Assembly: GCA_903825285.1 (NCBI GenBank) | Contig: CAIJZY010000031.1 | Span: 86,078-150,077 of the forward strand | DNA: 64,000 bases | Reading direction: 5' to 3' | Origin: an uncultured Opitutia bacterium | Lineage (GTDB): Bacteria; Verrucomicrobiota; Verrucomicrobiia; Opitutales; Opitutaceae | The notes under the pieces: model-generated | The model's input: only the letters and a program-made list of their open reading frames with translations | Databases searched by the model: none | What the model was told of the DNA's origin: nothing | In this document: one piece after another, positions 43,314-51,689 of the stretch | Layout of the letters: the number at the start of each line of letters is the position of its first letter | How positions within the stretch are numbered: the stretch's first letter is position 1 | Made by a program: the position numbers and the translations under genes

Positions 43314-45235
43314 GATTCGTGGATCCAGACGGTCATCTCCCCCTCGCCGCGGTTGGCCCAGAGGCCGTAGGGGATCGCGCGGAGGGGCTGCGGCGCGGTG
43401 GCCGGCGGGGTGGTCTGGTACAGTGACGCCCCCGGCTGCACGCGGTAACCGGTCCCCTCGATCACGACACAGCCACCGAGCAGCGCGGGGTCGTGGCGCG
43501 GCGCGAGCGGCGCGGCGCGGGGCAGGACAATCCCGGCGAGGTTCGCGCCGTGGTCCGGTTCCTCAAGGCAGTAGACCACCGGCCCGCGCTGCAGGGCGAC
43601 GCGCCCCGCCACGGTGGAAACGCGCGGGTCGGCCCGCACGCGTTCGACCGGCATGGGCAGTGTCAGCGTGACCAGGTCGCCCGGCGCCCAGGTGCGGCGC
43701 ACCGCGGCGTAGCCGTGGGTCACCGCCAGCTCCTGCGCCCGGCCGTTCACCGCCAGCTTCGCGCCGCGGCACCAGCCCGGGATGCGCAGGGACAAGGTGA
43801 ACTCCACGGGCGCCGCCGGCCGCACCTCGATCGCGACCTCCTCGGTCCAGGGATAGTCGGTGCGCACCGCCAGCCGCACGTCGGCGCCCCCGATGGCGGC
43901 GCGCAGCTCGCCCTCGGCGTAGAGGTGCAGCGCGAGCCCGTCGGGCCGCTGCGAGGCCACGTACTCGCCGAGCGAGGCGAAGAGGCGCGCGACGTTCGGC
44001 GGGCAGCAGGCGCAGCCGAACCAGCCGACGCGCTGGGTCTTGACGAGGTGACACTCGTAGCGGCGCTTGGCGACGGCAGGGATGAGCTCGAGCGGGTTGA
44101 CGTAGAAAAACTTCGTGCCGTCGAGCGACATGCCGCTGAGAACGTTGTTATAGAGTGCGCGCTCCATCACGTCGGCGTACTCGCCGCGCAGCTCGAACTC
44201 CAGCATGCGGCGCGCGAAGAAGATCACGCCGATCGCCGCGCAGGTCTCGGCATAGGCGCGGTCCGGCGGCAGGTCGAAGGGCTCGGTGAACTTCTCGCCG
44301 TACGGCTCCGCGCCCACGCCGCCGGTGAGGTAGAGGTGCCGCCGCACGAGGCTGGCCCAGAGCGTGTCGCATGCGCGCCGGAGCGTGGCGTCGCCGAGTT
44401 CGCGGGCGAGGTCGGCCATCGCCGCGAGCAGGTACATCTGGCGCACGGCATGGCCGACGGGCTCCGTCAGCTCCCGCACCGGGCGCGCCGCCTGCAGCGT
44501 CGCGAGGCCGTCGAAGTACATGTGCCACGGCAGCGGGTCGCCGCGGCGCTTAGTCTCGGCCTGCAGGTAGTTCGGCTCCTGCCCGCGCTGGTTGACGAAG
44601 TACGCCGCCAGCCGCGCATACCGGATCTCACCGGTGGCACGGGCCAGTTTCACGAGCGCGAGCTCGATCTCCTCGTGCCCGCAGTAGCCCGGGATCTGGC
44701 CGGGGCCCAGGCCGAAGGTGCGCTCGATCAGGTCGGCGAGCTTGGCCACCACCGTCAGCAGCGTGCGCTTCCCCGTCGCCTGGAAATGGGCCACGCCCGC
44801 CTCGATCATGTGGCCGGCGACGTAGAGCTCATGGCAGTCGCGCAGGTTGGCCCAGCGGTTCTGCGGCTCGACGAGCTGGAAGTAGGTGTTGAGGTAGCCG
44901 TCCGCCCCCTGCGCCTTCGCCAGGGTCGCGATCAGCCGGTCCAGCTCGGCGTCGAGCGCCGCGTCGGGATGCGTGGCGAGCCGGTAGGACGCCGCCTCGA
45001 TCCACTTGGCCAGGTCCGAGTCCTGCCAGAACAGCCCGTAGAACTTCCCGGGCTTCTCCCCCGCCGCGACCTGGAAGTTGTGCACGCAACCGCTCGGCTC
45101 GGCGCCCGCCACGCGGTCGTTCAGCGCCTCCCACTGGTAGGGGATGACGACCTCGCGCACGAGGCGCGCGCGCTCCGCGAGGAAGCCGCGCGTGAAGCGG
45201 ACCTGGCCAAGAGGCAGGGCGGAGGGATAGTTCAT
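43310..45235 (-). CDS. Glycoside hydrolase family 127 (beta-L-arabinofuranosidase type)
   Basis: The protein has 641 residues and no signal peptide. The four residues of the GH127 zinc/nucleophile site are present: Glu330 and Cys332 in AETCAAIG, and Cys410-Cys411 in FGCACCPPNVARL. The N-terminal half is an (alpha/alpha)6 barrel (GKFYGLFWQDSDLAKWIEAA, DGYLNTYFQLVEPQNRWANL, LTGGVGAEPYGEKF) and the C-terminus is a beta-domain with LSLRIPGWCRGAKLAVNG. The enzyme releases beta-L-arabinofuranose, usually from plant glycans, here in the cytoplasm. It is coupled to the M28 peptidase downstream and separated by 79 bases from GH51 upstream. Confidence 0.94.
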   Translation of the reverse strand: MNYPSALPLGQVRFTRGFLAERARLVREVVIPYQWEALNDRVAGAEPSGCVHNFQVAAGEKPGKFYGLFWQDSDLAKWIEAASYRLATHPDAALDAELDRLIATLAKAQGADGYLNTYFQLVEPQNRWANLRDCHELYVAGHMIEAGVAHFQATGKRTLLTVVAKLADLIERTFGLGPGQIPGYCGHEEIELALVKLARATGEIRYARLAAYFVNQRGQEPNYLQAETKRRGDPLPWHMYFDGLATLQAARPVRELTEPVGHAVRQMYLLAAMADLARELGDATLRRACDTLWASLVRRHLYLTGGVGAEPYGEKFTEPFDLPPDRAYAETCAAIGVIFFARRMLEFELRGEYADVMERALYNNVLSGMSLDGTKFFYVNPLELIPAVAKRRYECHLVKTQRVGWFGCACCPPNVARLFASLGEYVASQRPDGLALHLYAEGELRAAIGGADVRLAVRTDYPWTEEVAIEVRPAAPVEFTLSLRIPGWCRGAKLAVNGRAQELAVTHGYAAVRRTWAPGDLVTLTLPMPVERVRADPRVSTVAGRVALQRGPVVYCLEEPDHGANLAGIVLPRAAPLAPRHDPALLGGCVVIEGTGYRVQPGASLYQTTPPATAPQPLRAIPYGLWANRGEGEMTVWIHES

Positions 45236-45255
45236 GGACGGAGGAGGCGGGAAAG

Positions 45256-45290
45256 ATTCGAAGGCCGAACATCGGGCGTTCGGCGTTCGC
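45256..45290 (-). repeat. Inverted repeat before the GH127 start
   Basis: GCCGAAC at 45264-45270 and GTTCGGC at 45278-45284 are exact inverted copies with a 7-base loop, 29-49 bases before the GH127 start codon. The wider text (TTCGAAGGCCGAAC on the plus strand) resembles the start-adjacent repeats elsewhere in the window. It could be an operator, a leader hairpin or a dispersed repeat. Confidence 0.4.
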
Positions 45291-45314
45291 CTGTCCCGCC
45301 GGCTTCGTGGGGGC

Positions 45315-46811
45315 TCATGCGAACCGAAGCGCGGCGACGGACCCGGGCGGCAGCGTGAGCTGCACGTTCTGCCCGTTCACGCGCACGCCGGCAAAGGGCC
45401 GGGTCGTGACGGCGCGCGGCTGGTCGTAGGTGTTGCACGTCGTGAGCACCGGCGCGGCGAGCACGCGGGCATCGGCCGGCGCGGGCGTGCGGCCGGTGAA
45501 CGCCAGGGTGAGCTCGGCGGGTGCGGCGGGGTCGGTGTTGCAGACCGTGACATTCACGGTGCCGTCGGCGGCGAGCGACGCGGTGGCGGAGACGTTCGGA
45601 TACTCCATGCCCTCGTGCCGCGACCGGCCGGCGTCGCTGTGCACGGGCAGGCGCCGCGCGTCGTGGTGCGCGGCGTACATCGCGAGCACGTCCCAGGTCG
45701 GCGTGAGCACGAGCCGGCCGCCGCCCTCCTCGGTGAGGGCCACGGCCTGGAGGACGTTGACCGTCTGCGCGAGGTTCGCGATGCGCACGCGCTCGCAGTG
45801 GTCGATGAAGATGTTGAGCGTGAGCGCGGCGAGCACGCCGTCGCGGACGGTCTGCTGCTGGTGGAGGAAGCCGGGATTCGTGCCGGGCTCCGGCGCGTAC
45901 CACGAGCCCCACTCGTCCACCACCAGCGAGGTCTTCGCGGCGGGGTCGTAGCGGTCCATCACGGCGCGGTGGCCGCGGACGTAGTCGTCCATCTTCCAGC
46001 CGAGGGCCATGACCCATTTCCAGCCGGCGTGGTCGAAGCCCGTCGCGGGATGCCGCGGCGGCCAGTCGCCTGGCACGGTGTAGTAATGAAGCGAGAGTCC
46101 CTGTAGGAGCGGGCCGCCAAGCGGGCCCTTGAAGGCCTCGCGCATCATGACGTCGGTCCAGTGGTAGTCGTCGTTGCGCGCGCCGCTGGCGATGCGGTAG
46201 AGCGGCGCCGACGGGAAGTCGCGGGTGTACGTGGCGAAGCGGCGGTACTCGTGGGCGTAGTACTCCACCGTCATGTTGCCGCCGCAGCCCCAGGTCTCGT
46301 TGCCGACGCCCCAGAGGCGAACCTTCCACGGCTCGCGCCGGCCGTTCGCGGCGCGCTCGTCGGCCAGCGTGCCGGCGGCGGCGTTGCAGTACTCGACCCA
46401 CTCGCGCAGCTCGCGCGGGGAGCCGCTGCCCACGTTGCCGGCGAGGTACGGCTCGCAGCCGAGCTGCTCGCAGAGATCGAGGAACTCGTGCGTGCCGACG
46501 GCGTTGGACTCGATCACGCCGCCCCAGTGGGCGTTGATCCGCCGCGGGCGCCGGTCGCGCGGACCGATGCCCTCGCGCCAGTGGTAGTCGTCCGCGAAGC
46601 AGCCGCCCGGCCAGCGCAGGTTGGGAATGCGGATCTGGCGGAGGGCCGCGACCAGGTCGCTGCGCCAGCCGCGGACGTTCGGCACCGGGGAATTCTCCCC
46701 GACCCAGAGGCCGTCGTAGATGCAGCGGCCAAGGTGCTCGGCAAAGTGACCAAAAATGTGCCGGTCAATGACTGGTCCGGGCTCGCCGGCATGGATCGTC
46801 AGCTTGGGCAT
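45315..46811 (-). CDS. Glycoside hydrolase family 51 (alpha-L-arabinofuranosidase)
   Basis: The protein has 498 residues and no signal peptide, so it is likely cytoplasmic and acts on imported oligosaccharides. The acid/base Glu172 is in VGNETWGCGG and the nucleophile Glu300 in VVDEWGSWYAP. The N-terminal signature IFGHFAEHLGRCIYDGLWVG and IRIPNLRWPGGCFADDYHWR are characteristic of GH51. A C-terminal beta-domain (about 375-498) completes the fold. It lies between the unknown exported protein at 46830 and GH127 in the minus-strand row. With GH127 it could remove both alpha- and beta-linked L-arabinofuranose. Confidence 0.97.
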   Translation of the reverse strand: MPKLTIHAGEPGPVIDRHIFGHFAEHLGRCIYDGLWVGENSPVPNVRGWRSDLVAALRQIRIPNLRWPGGCFADDYHWREGIGPRDRRPRRINAHWGGVIESNAVGTHEFLDLCEQLGCEPYLAGNVGSGSPRELREWVEYCNAAAGTLADERAANGRREPWKVRLWGVGNETWGCGGNMTVEYYAHEYRRFATYTRDFPSAPLYRIASGARNDDYHWTDVMMREAFKGPLGGPLLQGLSLHYYTVPGDWPPRHPATGFDHAGWKWVMALGWKMDDYVRGHRAVMDRYDPAAKTSLVVDEWGSWYAPEPGTNPGFLHQQQTVRDGVLAALTLNIFIDHCERVRIANLAQTVNVLQAVALTEEGGGRLVLTPTWDVLAMYAAHHDARRLPVHSDAGRSRHEGMEYPNVSATASLAADGTVNVTVCNTDPAAPAELTLAFTGRTPAPADARVLAAPVLTTCNTYDQPRAVTTRPFAGVRVNGQNVQLTLPPGSVAALRFA

Positions 46812-46829
46812 GGCGGGCAGGGATGAAAA

Positions 46830-48728
46830 CTAAGGGGTGACGCTGTCGGTGATCGAAAGGTGGTTGAAGTCGAGGACGCGTTTAAGGTGGCCGTGCGTGA
46901 TAGTCAGGCACCGAGAACCCTTTTCGGCGTTGAGGTAGGGTCCCTCGAACAGCTTCCACTTGGTGTAGTCCACCGGATAGCCGTCCACCACCGGGGTCTG
47001 GCCGTAGGTCACGACCACATTCTTCCCGCGCAGGGTCTTCAGCTTCACGGTCGGGACCGGCTCAAGTCGGAACTCCAGCGGCAGCGCGAGGATGGCCGCC
47101 TTGAACGCCGCGAAGCTCGGGAACTCGCTCACGCTGGCCGCCTGCACGATCGAGCCGTTCTTGAGGTGGGGGCTCTGGAGCAGGGTGTCCCCGGTGGCGA
47201 TTCGCTCCCACTTGTAACCGGCCTTCGACGGCTGCTGCTTGTAGCCTTGAAACGGCGCCAGCGTGTAGCCGGCGAGCGGCCGGTAGGCCAGGTAGGCGTT
47301 GCCGCCGCGCGCGAAGATCCAGCCGGACGGATCCTCGGTCCGGTCCACCAGGTCGCGGGACAGGAAGGCGTTCACGTGGGGATGGCGCGTGCCGGGCGGG
47401 ATGTCGTACAGCGCCACGATCGTGTCGAGGTCCTGAAACACCTGCTCATACGGCGAGGCCCCGAGAATCTTGTCCGGCGCATCGTACGAGGGCTTCCCCT
47501 CGCTGGCCAGGTTGGGGATCATCGGCTCGGGGTACGCGGTGAACGATGTCTGCATGTCCTCCGGCGACGAATAGGGATGGACCGAGAAAAGCGTGCTGTG
47601 CGCCCCGCGGGGATCGGCCACCGTCCAGGACACGTCCCACACGTGCGTCTGGATGGGATCGGCCCGACCGCCCTGGAAGGAGCCCACCGCGTAGTCCCGG
47701 CGCATGTAGCTCGTCTTGTAGATGGGCGCCATCAGCACGTCGCTGTAGCGCCAGCGCCGGCGGGAGCGCTTGAGGTCCCGCTGCACGTAGTCGGGCCCGC
47801 GATCCACCGCGATGCGGTAGATCACCTCGGGCAGCTGATAGTTCTTGGCCGCCACGGCAAAATACAGCCCAAACCCGGCGTAGGAGGCCGGCGGCGGCGT
47901 GTTGCCGAAGAGCAGCCAGCTGTAGAAGGAGGCTTGGTCGTTCCACCGTTCCATCACGGGGTTTTCCGTCGTGCGCGCGTGCGGGCCGCGCAGCACGCCG
48001 TTGAGGGTGTTCGCGGCCAGGTCGGCGAAGAGCCAGTCGAGCGTCATCCGGCCGCGCATCCGCATCTCGGGGTCGTGCGCCCAGGTGGCCAGGTACAGCA
48101 TCGGGATCGCGTACTCGGTGATGTAACCCGTCGGGTTGAACTCGCCCTGCCCGACCGTCGTCATGAGATCCATCCAGTGGATCAGGTACTCGCGCGATTC
48201 GGCGAGGCTCTCCGCCGAGCTCTTGCCCGTGTACCAGGACTCCGCCGGATCGTTCGGGTAAAGCTCCGACATGAGGTAGAGCGACGTGTAGTACATCGCC
48301 CAGTGGTTCTCGGTGTCACCGCGGAGCTGCATGTTGGTCCGCCACGCCTCGCGGATCGCCGCCCTCGCCTCGGCCGACAGCGAGTCGCGGCCGGTGTAGG
48401 CCAGGCAGACGGACGGAAACATCCAGAAGGGACCCGATCCGCCCTCCTTCATCAGCTCGATGACCCGCGCCGAACACGCCGCGACGTCCTCGTGCCGCAC
48501 GAGCTTGGCCGCGATCGCGGCCGGATCCAGGGTGGTCGGCTTCGCCAGGTTCACCAGGCCGCTGCGCCAGGCCAGCGCCTCATCGATGCGCTGGTCATAG
48601 GCTTCGCGGCGGGTATCGGCGCCCGGCACCACGGCCTTCGACGGCGGCGGAGCCGTGAAGGACGGCTGGGCCGGCAGGGCGGCCCCGGACAGGATGGCGA
48701 GACAGAGGGAGAGAAAGGTTTTTTTCAT
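46830..48728 (-). CDS. Exported ~630-residue protein of unknown family, paralogue A
   Basis: The protein has 632 residues from the ATG at 48728, with a signal peptide (MKKTFLSLCLAILSGAALPA). The N-terminal ~330 residues are helix-rich, with FWMFPSV (101-107), RGDTENHWAMYYTSLYL (136-152), SSAESLAESREYLIHWMD (170-187) and GQGEFNPTGYITEYAI (193-208). The second half is beta-rich, with PYSSPEDM and GWIFARGGNAYLAYRP. The layout of a helical toroid followed by beta-sheets resembles polysaccharide lyases, but no lyase motif is recognised. The paralogue at 57282-59213 has the same motifs at the same residue numbers. It lies 17 bases behind an Asp-box propeller gene. Confidence 0.75.
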   Translation of the reverse strand: MKKTFLSLCLAILSGAALPAQPSFTAPPPSKAVVPGADTRREAYDQRIDEALAWRSGLVNLAKPTTLDPAAIAAKLVRHEDVAACSARVIELMKEGGSGPFWMFPSVCLAYTGRDSLSAEARAAIREAWRTNMQLRGDTENHWAMYYTSLYLMSELYPNDPAESWYTGKSSAESLAESREYLIHWMDLMTTVGQGEFNPTGYITEYAIPMLYLATWAHDPEMRMRGRMTLDWLFADLAANTLNGVLRGPHARTTENPVMERWNDQASFYSWLLFGNTPPPASYAGFGLYFAVAAKNYQLPEVIYRIAVDRGPDYVQRDLKRSRRRWRYSDVLMAPIYKTSYMRRDYAVGSFQGGRADPIQTHVWDVSWTVADPRGAHSTLFSVHPYSSPEDMQTSFTAYPEPMIPNLASEGKPSYDAPDKILGASPYEQVFQDLDTIVALYDIPPGTRHPHVNAFLSRDLVDRTEDPSGWIFARGGNAYLAYRPLAGYTLAPFQGYKQQPSKAGYKWERIATGDTLLQSPHLKNGSIVQAASVSEFPSFAAFKAAILALPLEFRLEPVPTVKLKTLRGKNVVVTYGQTPVVDGYPVDYTKWKLFEGPYLNAEKGSRCLTITHGHLKRVLDFNHLSITDSVTP

Positions 48729-48745
48729 GACGGAGGTTCGCGGGC

Positions 48746-49756
48746 TCACGGGGTGGACACGGGCAGGAACAGGAAAGCATTGACGGTGGAGGCTTCCAGG
48801 CCCCCGCGCTTCCACGTGCGGCCAAAGTCTTCGGAGGAATAGAGCGCCTCGCCCACCACGCTCGCATAGAGCGACCCCGAGTCCGGATCGACCGCGATTC
48901 GCCAGACCTTGTGGGGATCGGGAATCCCGGCATTGCGGGCCGTCCAGGTCTCACCGCCGTCCTCCGAGGTCAGCACCCCCAGCGTCCAGCTCCCGATGGC
49001 CAGGCGCGACGGGTGGAGGGGATCGAACGCCACATTGTAGAGCGCGTGGGCGGAGGGCACGCCGGCGAGCTGCTTCCAACTGAGCCCGCCGTCCCGTGAA
49101 ATCCACGCGCCGTTGCTCTGCGTGACCGCGAGCCAAAGCCGCGGGTCGTGGGGCGACTGCTTGATGTCGTCGACCGTCGTGTCGGTCGGCAAGACCCGCG
49201 TCCAGGACTCGGCGCCGTTCGTCGTGAGGTAAATGCCCGACTCGCAGCCGGCCAGCACGCGGCCCGCCTGGGTGCGGTCGACCTCGACCACCTGGGTGTA
49301 CTTGCCCCGCTCCGGCAGGCCGTTTTCCCGGCGGGGCCACGTCTGGCCGCGGTCCGGCGACACGGCGATGCCGTCGGGCAGCGCCAGGTACACCGTGTCC
49401 GGAGCATGGGGGTCAATCGTGACATCGAGCGGCTCGGTCATGTCCCAGCTGGTGGTGATCCGCCAGTGTTGGCCGCCATCCAGGCTGCGCCAGCAGCCGT
49501 TGTTGGCCGCCGTGAAGATCACGGCGCGGTTGCGCGGATCGAAGTCCACGGCGCGGACGCTCGTGTCGTTGTAGCCGAGGTGCTGCCACTCGCCCGCCGC
49601 CCCGCGCCGGAAGAGGCCGTTGACCGTGACGATCTTCGAGCCGATGACGTACCCTTTGTTGACCGCGGCGCAAATATACAGGTCGTGGCTGGGCGCGGCG
49701 CTGGCGGCGCCGGCCAGCAGGCCGAGGAGGAGGAGCGGGAATCGGAGCGAGGTCAT
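48746..49756 (-). CDS. Exported Asp-box (BNR) beta-propeller protein A
   Basis: The protein has 336 residues from the ATG at 49756 with a signal peptide (LRFPLLLLGLLAGAASAAPS). Six Asp-box motifs of the S-x-D-x-G-x-x-W type are visible: SLDGGQHWR, SPDRGQTWP, TTNGAESWT, SRDGGLSWK, SEDGGETWT and SEDFGRTWK, indicating a six- or seven-blade propeller as in sialidases and YCF48/VPS10-like proteins. No sialidase catalytic set (RIP motif, Arg triad) is seen. It precedes the unknown protein A in the same direction. The paralogue at 56281-57285 pairs with unknown protein B. A role in glycan binding or hydrolysis is inference. Confidence 0.82.
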   Translation of the reverse strand: MTSLRFPLLLLGLLAGAASAAPSHDLYICAAVNKGYVIGSKIVTVNGLFRRGAAGEWQHLGYNDTSVRAVDFDPRNRAVIFTAANNGCWRSLDGGQHWRITTSWDMTEPLDVTIDPHAPDTVYLALPDGIAVSPDRGQTWPRRENGLPERGKYTQVVEVDRTQAGRVLAGCESGIYLTTNGAESWTRVLPTDTTVDDIKQSPHDPRLWLAVTQSNGAWISRDGGLSWKQLAGVPSAHALYNVAFDPLHPSRLAIGSWTLGVLTSEDGGETWTARNAGIPDPHKVWRIAVDPDSGSLYASVVGEALYSSEDFGRTWKRGGLEASTVNAFLFLPVSTP

Positions 49757-49820
49757 GGCGGAGGAAGGAAGTTCTGGAATTGCGATGGGCCGGGGAGCCG
49801 GGCAATACGGCGGCACCCCT

Positions 49821-50354
49821 ATGAAGTTACCCCTCGGATTGGTGTTGGCGTTGCTGTGGACGGAAACGTTGGCCGGCGCGGGCGCGGCGGCGCCGACGCC
49901 CGAGCAGCGGCTCGCGGCGCTGGGTCTGACGCTGCCGGCGGTGCCCGCGTCCGTGGCAAACTACGTGCCCGCGGTGCGCAGCGGCTCGCTGGTGTTCCTC
50001 GCCGGCCAGATCCCGCGGCGGGCGGACGGCCAGGTCCTGGTCGGCAAGGTCGGCCGTGACTGCACCGAGGCGCAGGCCGCGGACGCGGCGCGCACCTGCG
50101 CGCTGCAGCTGCTGGCGGCGCTGAAGGCCGAGGTCGGCGACCTCGGCCGGGTCCGGCGCATCGTGCGCGTCGGCGGCTTCGTGAACTGCACGCCCGACTT
50201 CACGGCCCAGCCCAAGGTCATCAACGGCGCCTCCGACCTGCTCGTGGCGGTCTTCGGCGAGCGGGGCCGCCATGCGCGCGCCGCCGTCGGGGTCGCCGCC
50301 CTGCCCGCCGGCGCGCCGGTCGAAGTCGAGCTGGTCGCGGAGATCGCGGAGTAG
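49821..50354 (+). CDS. Exported RidA-family protein (YjgF/UK114-like subgroup 1)
   Basis: The protein has 177 residues from the ATG at 49821. An N-terminal signal peptide (MKLPLGLVLALLWTETLAGA) precedes a complete RidA domain: LPAVPASVANYVPAVRSGSL, VFLAGQIPRRADGQVLVGKV, DLGRVRRIVRVGGFVNCTPD, FTAQPKVINGASDLLVAVFG and the catalytic Arg153 in GRHARAAVGVAALP. RidA hydrolyses reactive enamines/imines such as 2-aminoacrylate that leak from PLP enzymes. It is the only plus-strand gene in this long minus-strand run. It is convergent with the first of two Tat-type PLP enzymes and divergent from the propeller gene. Confidence 0.88.
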   Translation: MKLPLGLVLALLWTETLAGAGAAAPTPEQRLAALGLTLPAVPASVANYVPAVRSGSLVFLAGQIPRRADGQVLVGKVGRDCTEAQAADAARTCALQLLAALKAEVGDLGRVRRIVRVGGFVNCTPDFTAQPKVINGASDLLVAVFGERGRHARAAVGVAALPAGAPVEVELVAEIAE

Positions 50355-50369
50355 TTTCGCCGGCATCGC

Positions 50370-51659
50370 TCAGAGCTCCTGTGCAGCCGCGCGCACCGCG
50401 GCGATGACCCGGTCGCACTCGGCCCGGGAGTTGAAGACGTGCAGCGAGACGCGCACGGCCTCGAGGTGCTGCTCGCTGACCGGCCGGCAGCGCAGGCGGT
50501 GGTGGCGCTTGAGGTAGTCGGAGAACTTCGCGGCGTTGGCGCGCGGGTGGCGCAGCGTCGTCATCGCGGTCCAGAGCCCGTCGGCGCGCGGCGACAGGAG
50601 CTCGATGCCCGGGATGCCCGCCAGCCCCGCGCGGAGCTGCGCGGCAAGCTCGCGGCCCCAGGCGGCGATCCGGTCGCGGCCGATTTCCTCCTGGAACCGC
50701 ACGGCCTCCGCCAGGCCGGCGACCAGGCCGAGGTTGCGCGTGCCGTACTCGTAGCGGACCGCGCTGGGCTTCAGCACCAGCACGCCCGGGAGGAACGGCA
50801 GCTCGCCCGTGTGGGAGCCGATGCCGGTCGGCGCAATCTCGTCCAGCCGCGCGTGGCGGACGAAGAGGGCGCCCGTCTCGTGCGGGCCGCCGAGCCACTT
50901 GTGGCCGCTGCAGGCGTAGGAGTCACACCCGAGCGCGGCAAGGTTGACGGGGACCAGGCCCACGGCCTGCGCGCCGTCGACGTGAAACCAGGCCCCGTGC
51001 GCATGCGCGAGCTCCGCGAGGGCGGCCACCGGCATCACCTGCCCGGTGGTGCAGGTGATGTGGCTCACCTGGACGATCTTGGTGCGCGGCGAGAGGAGAG
51101 CGCGGACGCGCGCGACGTTGCCCTCGGCGCTCGTGGGGTCGGGCTCGAACAGGCGCACCACCACGCCGCGGCGCTGCACCTGGTTGAACCAGGGGTACGA
51201 GCCGCCGGGGTGCGCGTGGGACTCGAAGATGACCTCGTCGCCCGGCCCGAGCGCGAGGCCGGCGGCGATGATGGAGTTGGCCTCGGTGGCGTTGCGCGTG
51301 AAGCAGATCTCCTCGGGCCCGGCGCCGAGGAACGCCGCCAGCGTGCGGCGGGCCGGCTCGATGCGGCGCTCGTGCTCCGGCTCGGAGTGCGCCTGCATTT
51401 CCGTCATGGTCCCGAACACGCGGTCGAGCACGCGCTGCGGCGTCGGGCCCAGCCCGCCGGCGTTGAGGTAGACGGGCTCGTCCTGGAGCGGGTAGTGGGC
51501 GCGGACGGCGCGCCAGAAGGCGTCGGGGTGCTGCGCATCGTAGGCCGGGAGCAGCGGCGGCGCGGCGGTCGGGGCGGCGGCCAGCGGCGCGGTCCCCGCC
51601 AGGGCGCCGAGGGCGCCGAGCCCCACGCTCTGGACGAAGGTGCGGCGGTCGAGTTGCAT
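50370..51659 (-). CDS. Tat-exported class V PLP-dependent enzyme 1 (isopenicillin-N epimerase/cysteine desulfurase-like)
   Basis: The protein has 429 residues. The N-terminus MQLDRRTFVQSVGLGALGAL carries a twin-arginine motif (DRRTFVQ) and a hydrophobic stretch ending near ALAGTAPLAAA. The PLP enzyme domain is complete: VYLNAGGLGPTP (63-74), FTRNATEANSII (120-131), FESHAHPGGS (145-154), Asp228 in HVDGAQ and the PLP lysine Lys254 in SGHKWLGG. The C-terminal motif RPVSEQHLEAVRVSLHVFNS completes the family. It is 64% or so similar by eye to the enzyme at 51690-52985, with PLP residues at identical positions. The reaction is unknown. It lies 30 bases behind its paralogue. Confidence 0.9.
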   Translation of the reverse strand: MQLDRRTFVQSVGLGALGALAGTAPLAAAPTAAPPLLPAYDAQHPDAFWRAVRAHYPLQDEPVYLNAGGLGPTPQRVLDRVFGTMTEMQAHSEPEHERRIEPARRTLAAFLGAGPEEICFTRNATEANSIIAAGLALGPGDEVIFESHAHPGGSYPWFNQVQRRGVVVRLFEPDPTSAEGNVARVRALLSPRTKIVQVSHITCTTGQVMPVAALAELAHAHGAWFHVDGAQAVGLVPVNLAALGCDSYACSGHKWLGGPHETGALFVRHARLDEIAPTGIGSHTGELPFLPGVLVLKPSAVRYEYGTRNLGLVAGLAEAVRFQEEIGRDRIAAWGRELAAQLRAGLAGIPGIELLSPRADGLWTAMTTLRHPRANAAKFSDYLKRHHRLRCRPVSEQHLEAVRVSLHVFNSRAECDRVIAAVRAAAQEL

Positions 51660-51689
51660 GCGGGAAGGAGTTGGGCCGCGCGCCGCGGC

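Noticed and set aside
48746..49756. Sialidase
   Set aside because: Six Asp-boxes are present, but the RIP motif and the arginine triad of sialidases are not visible.
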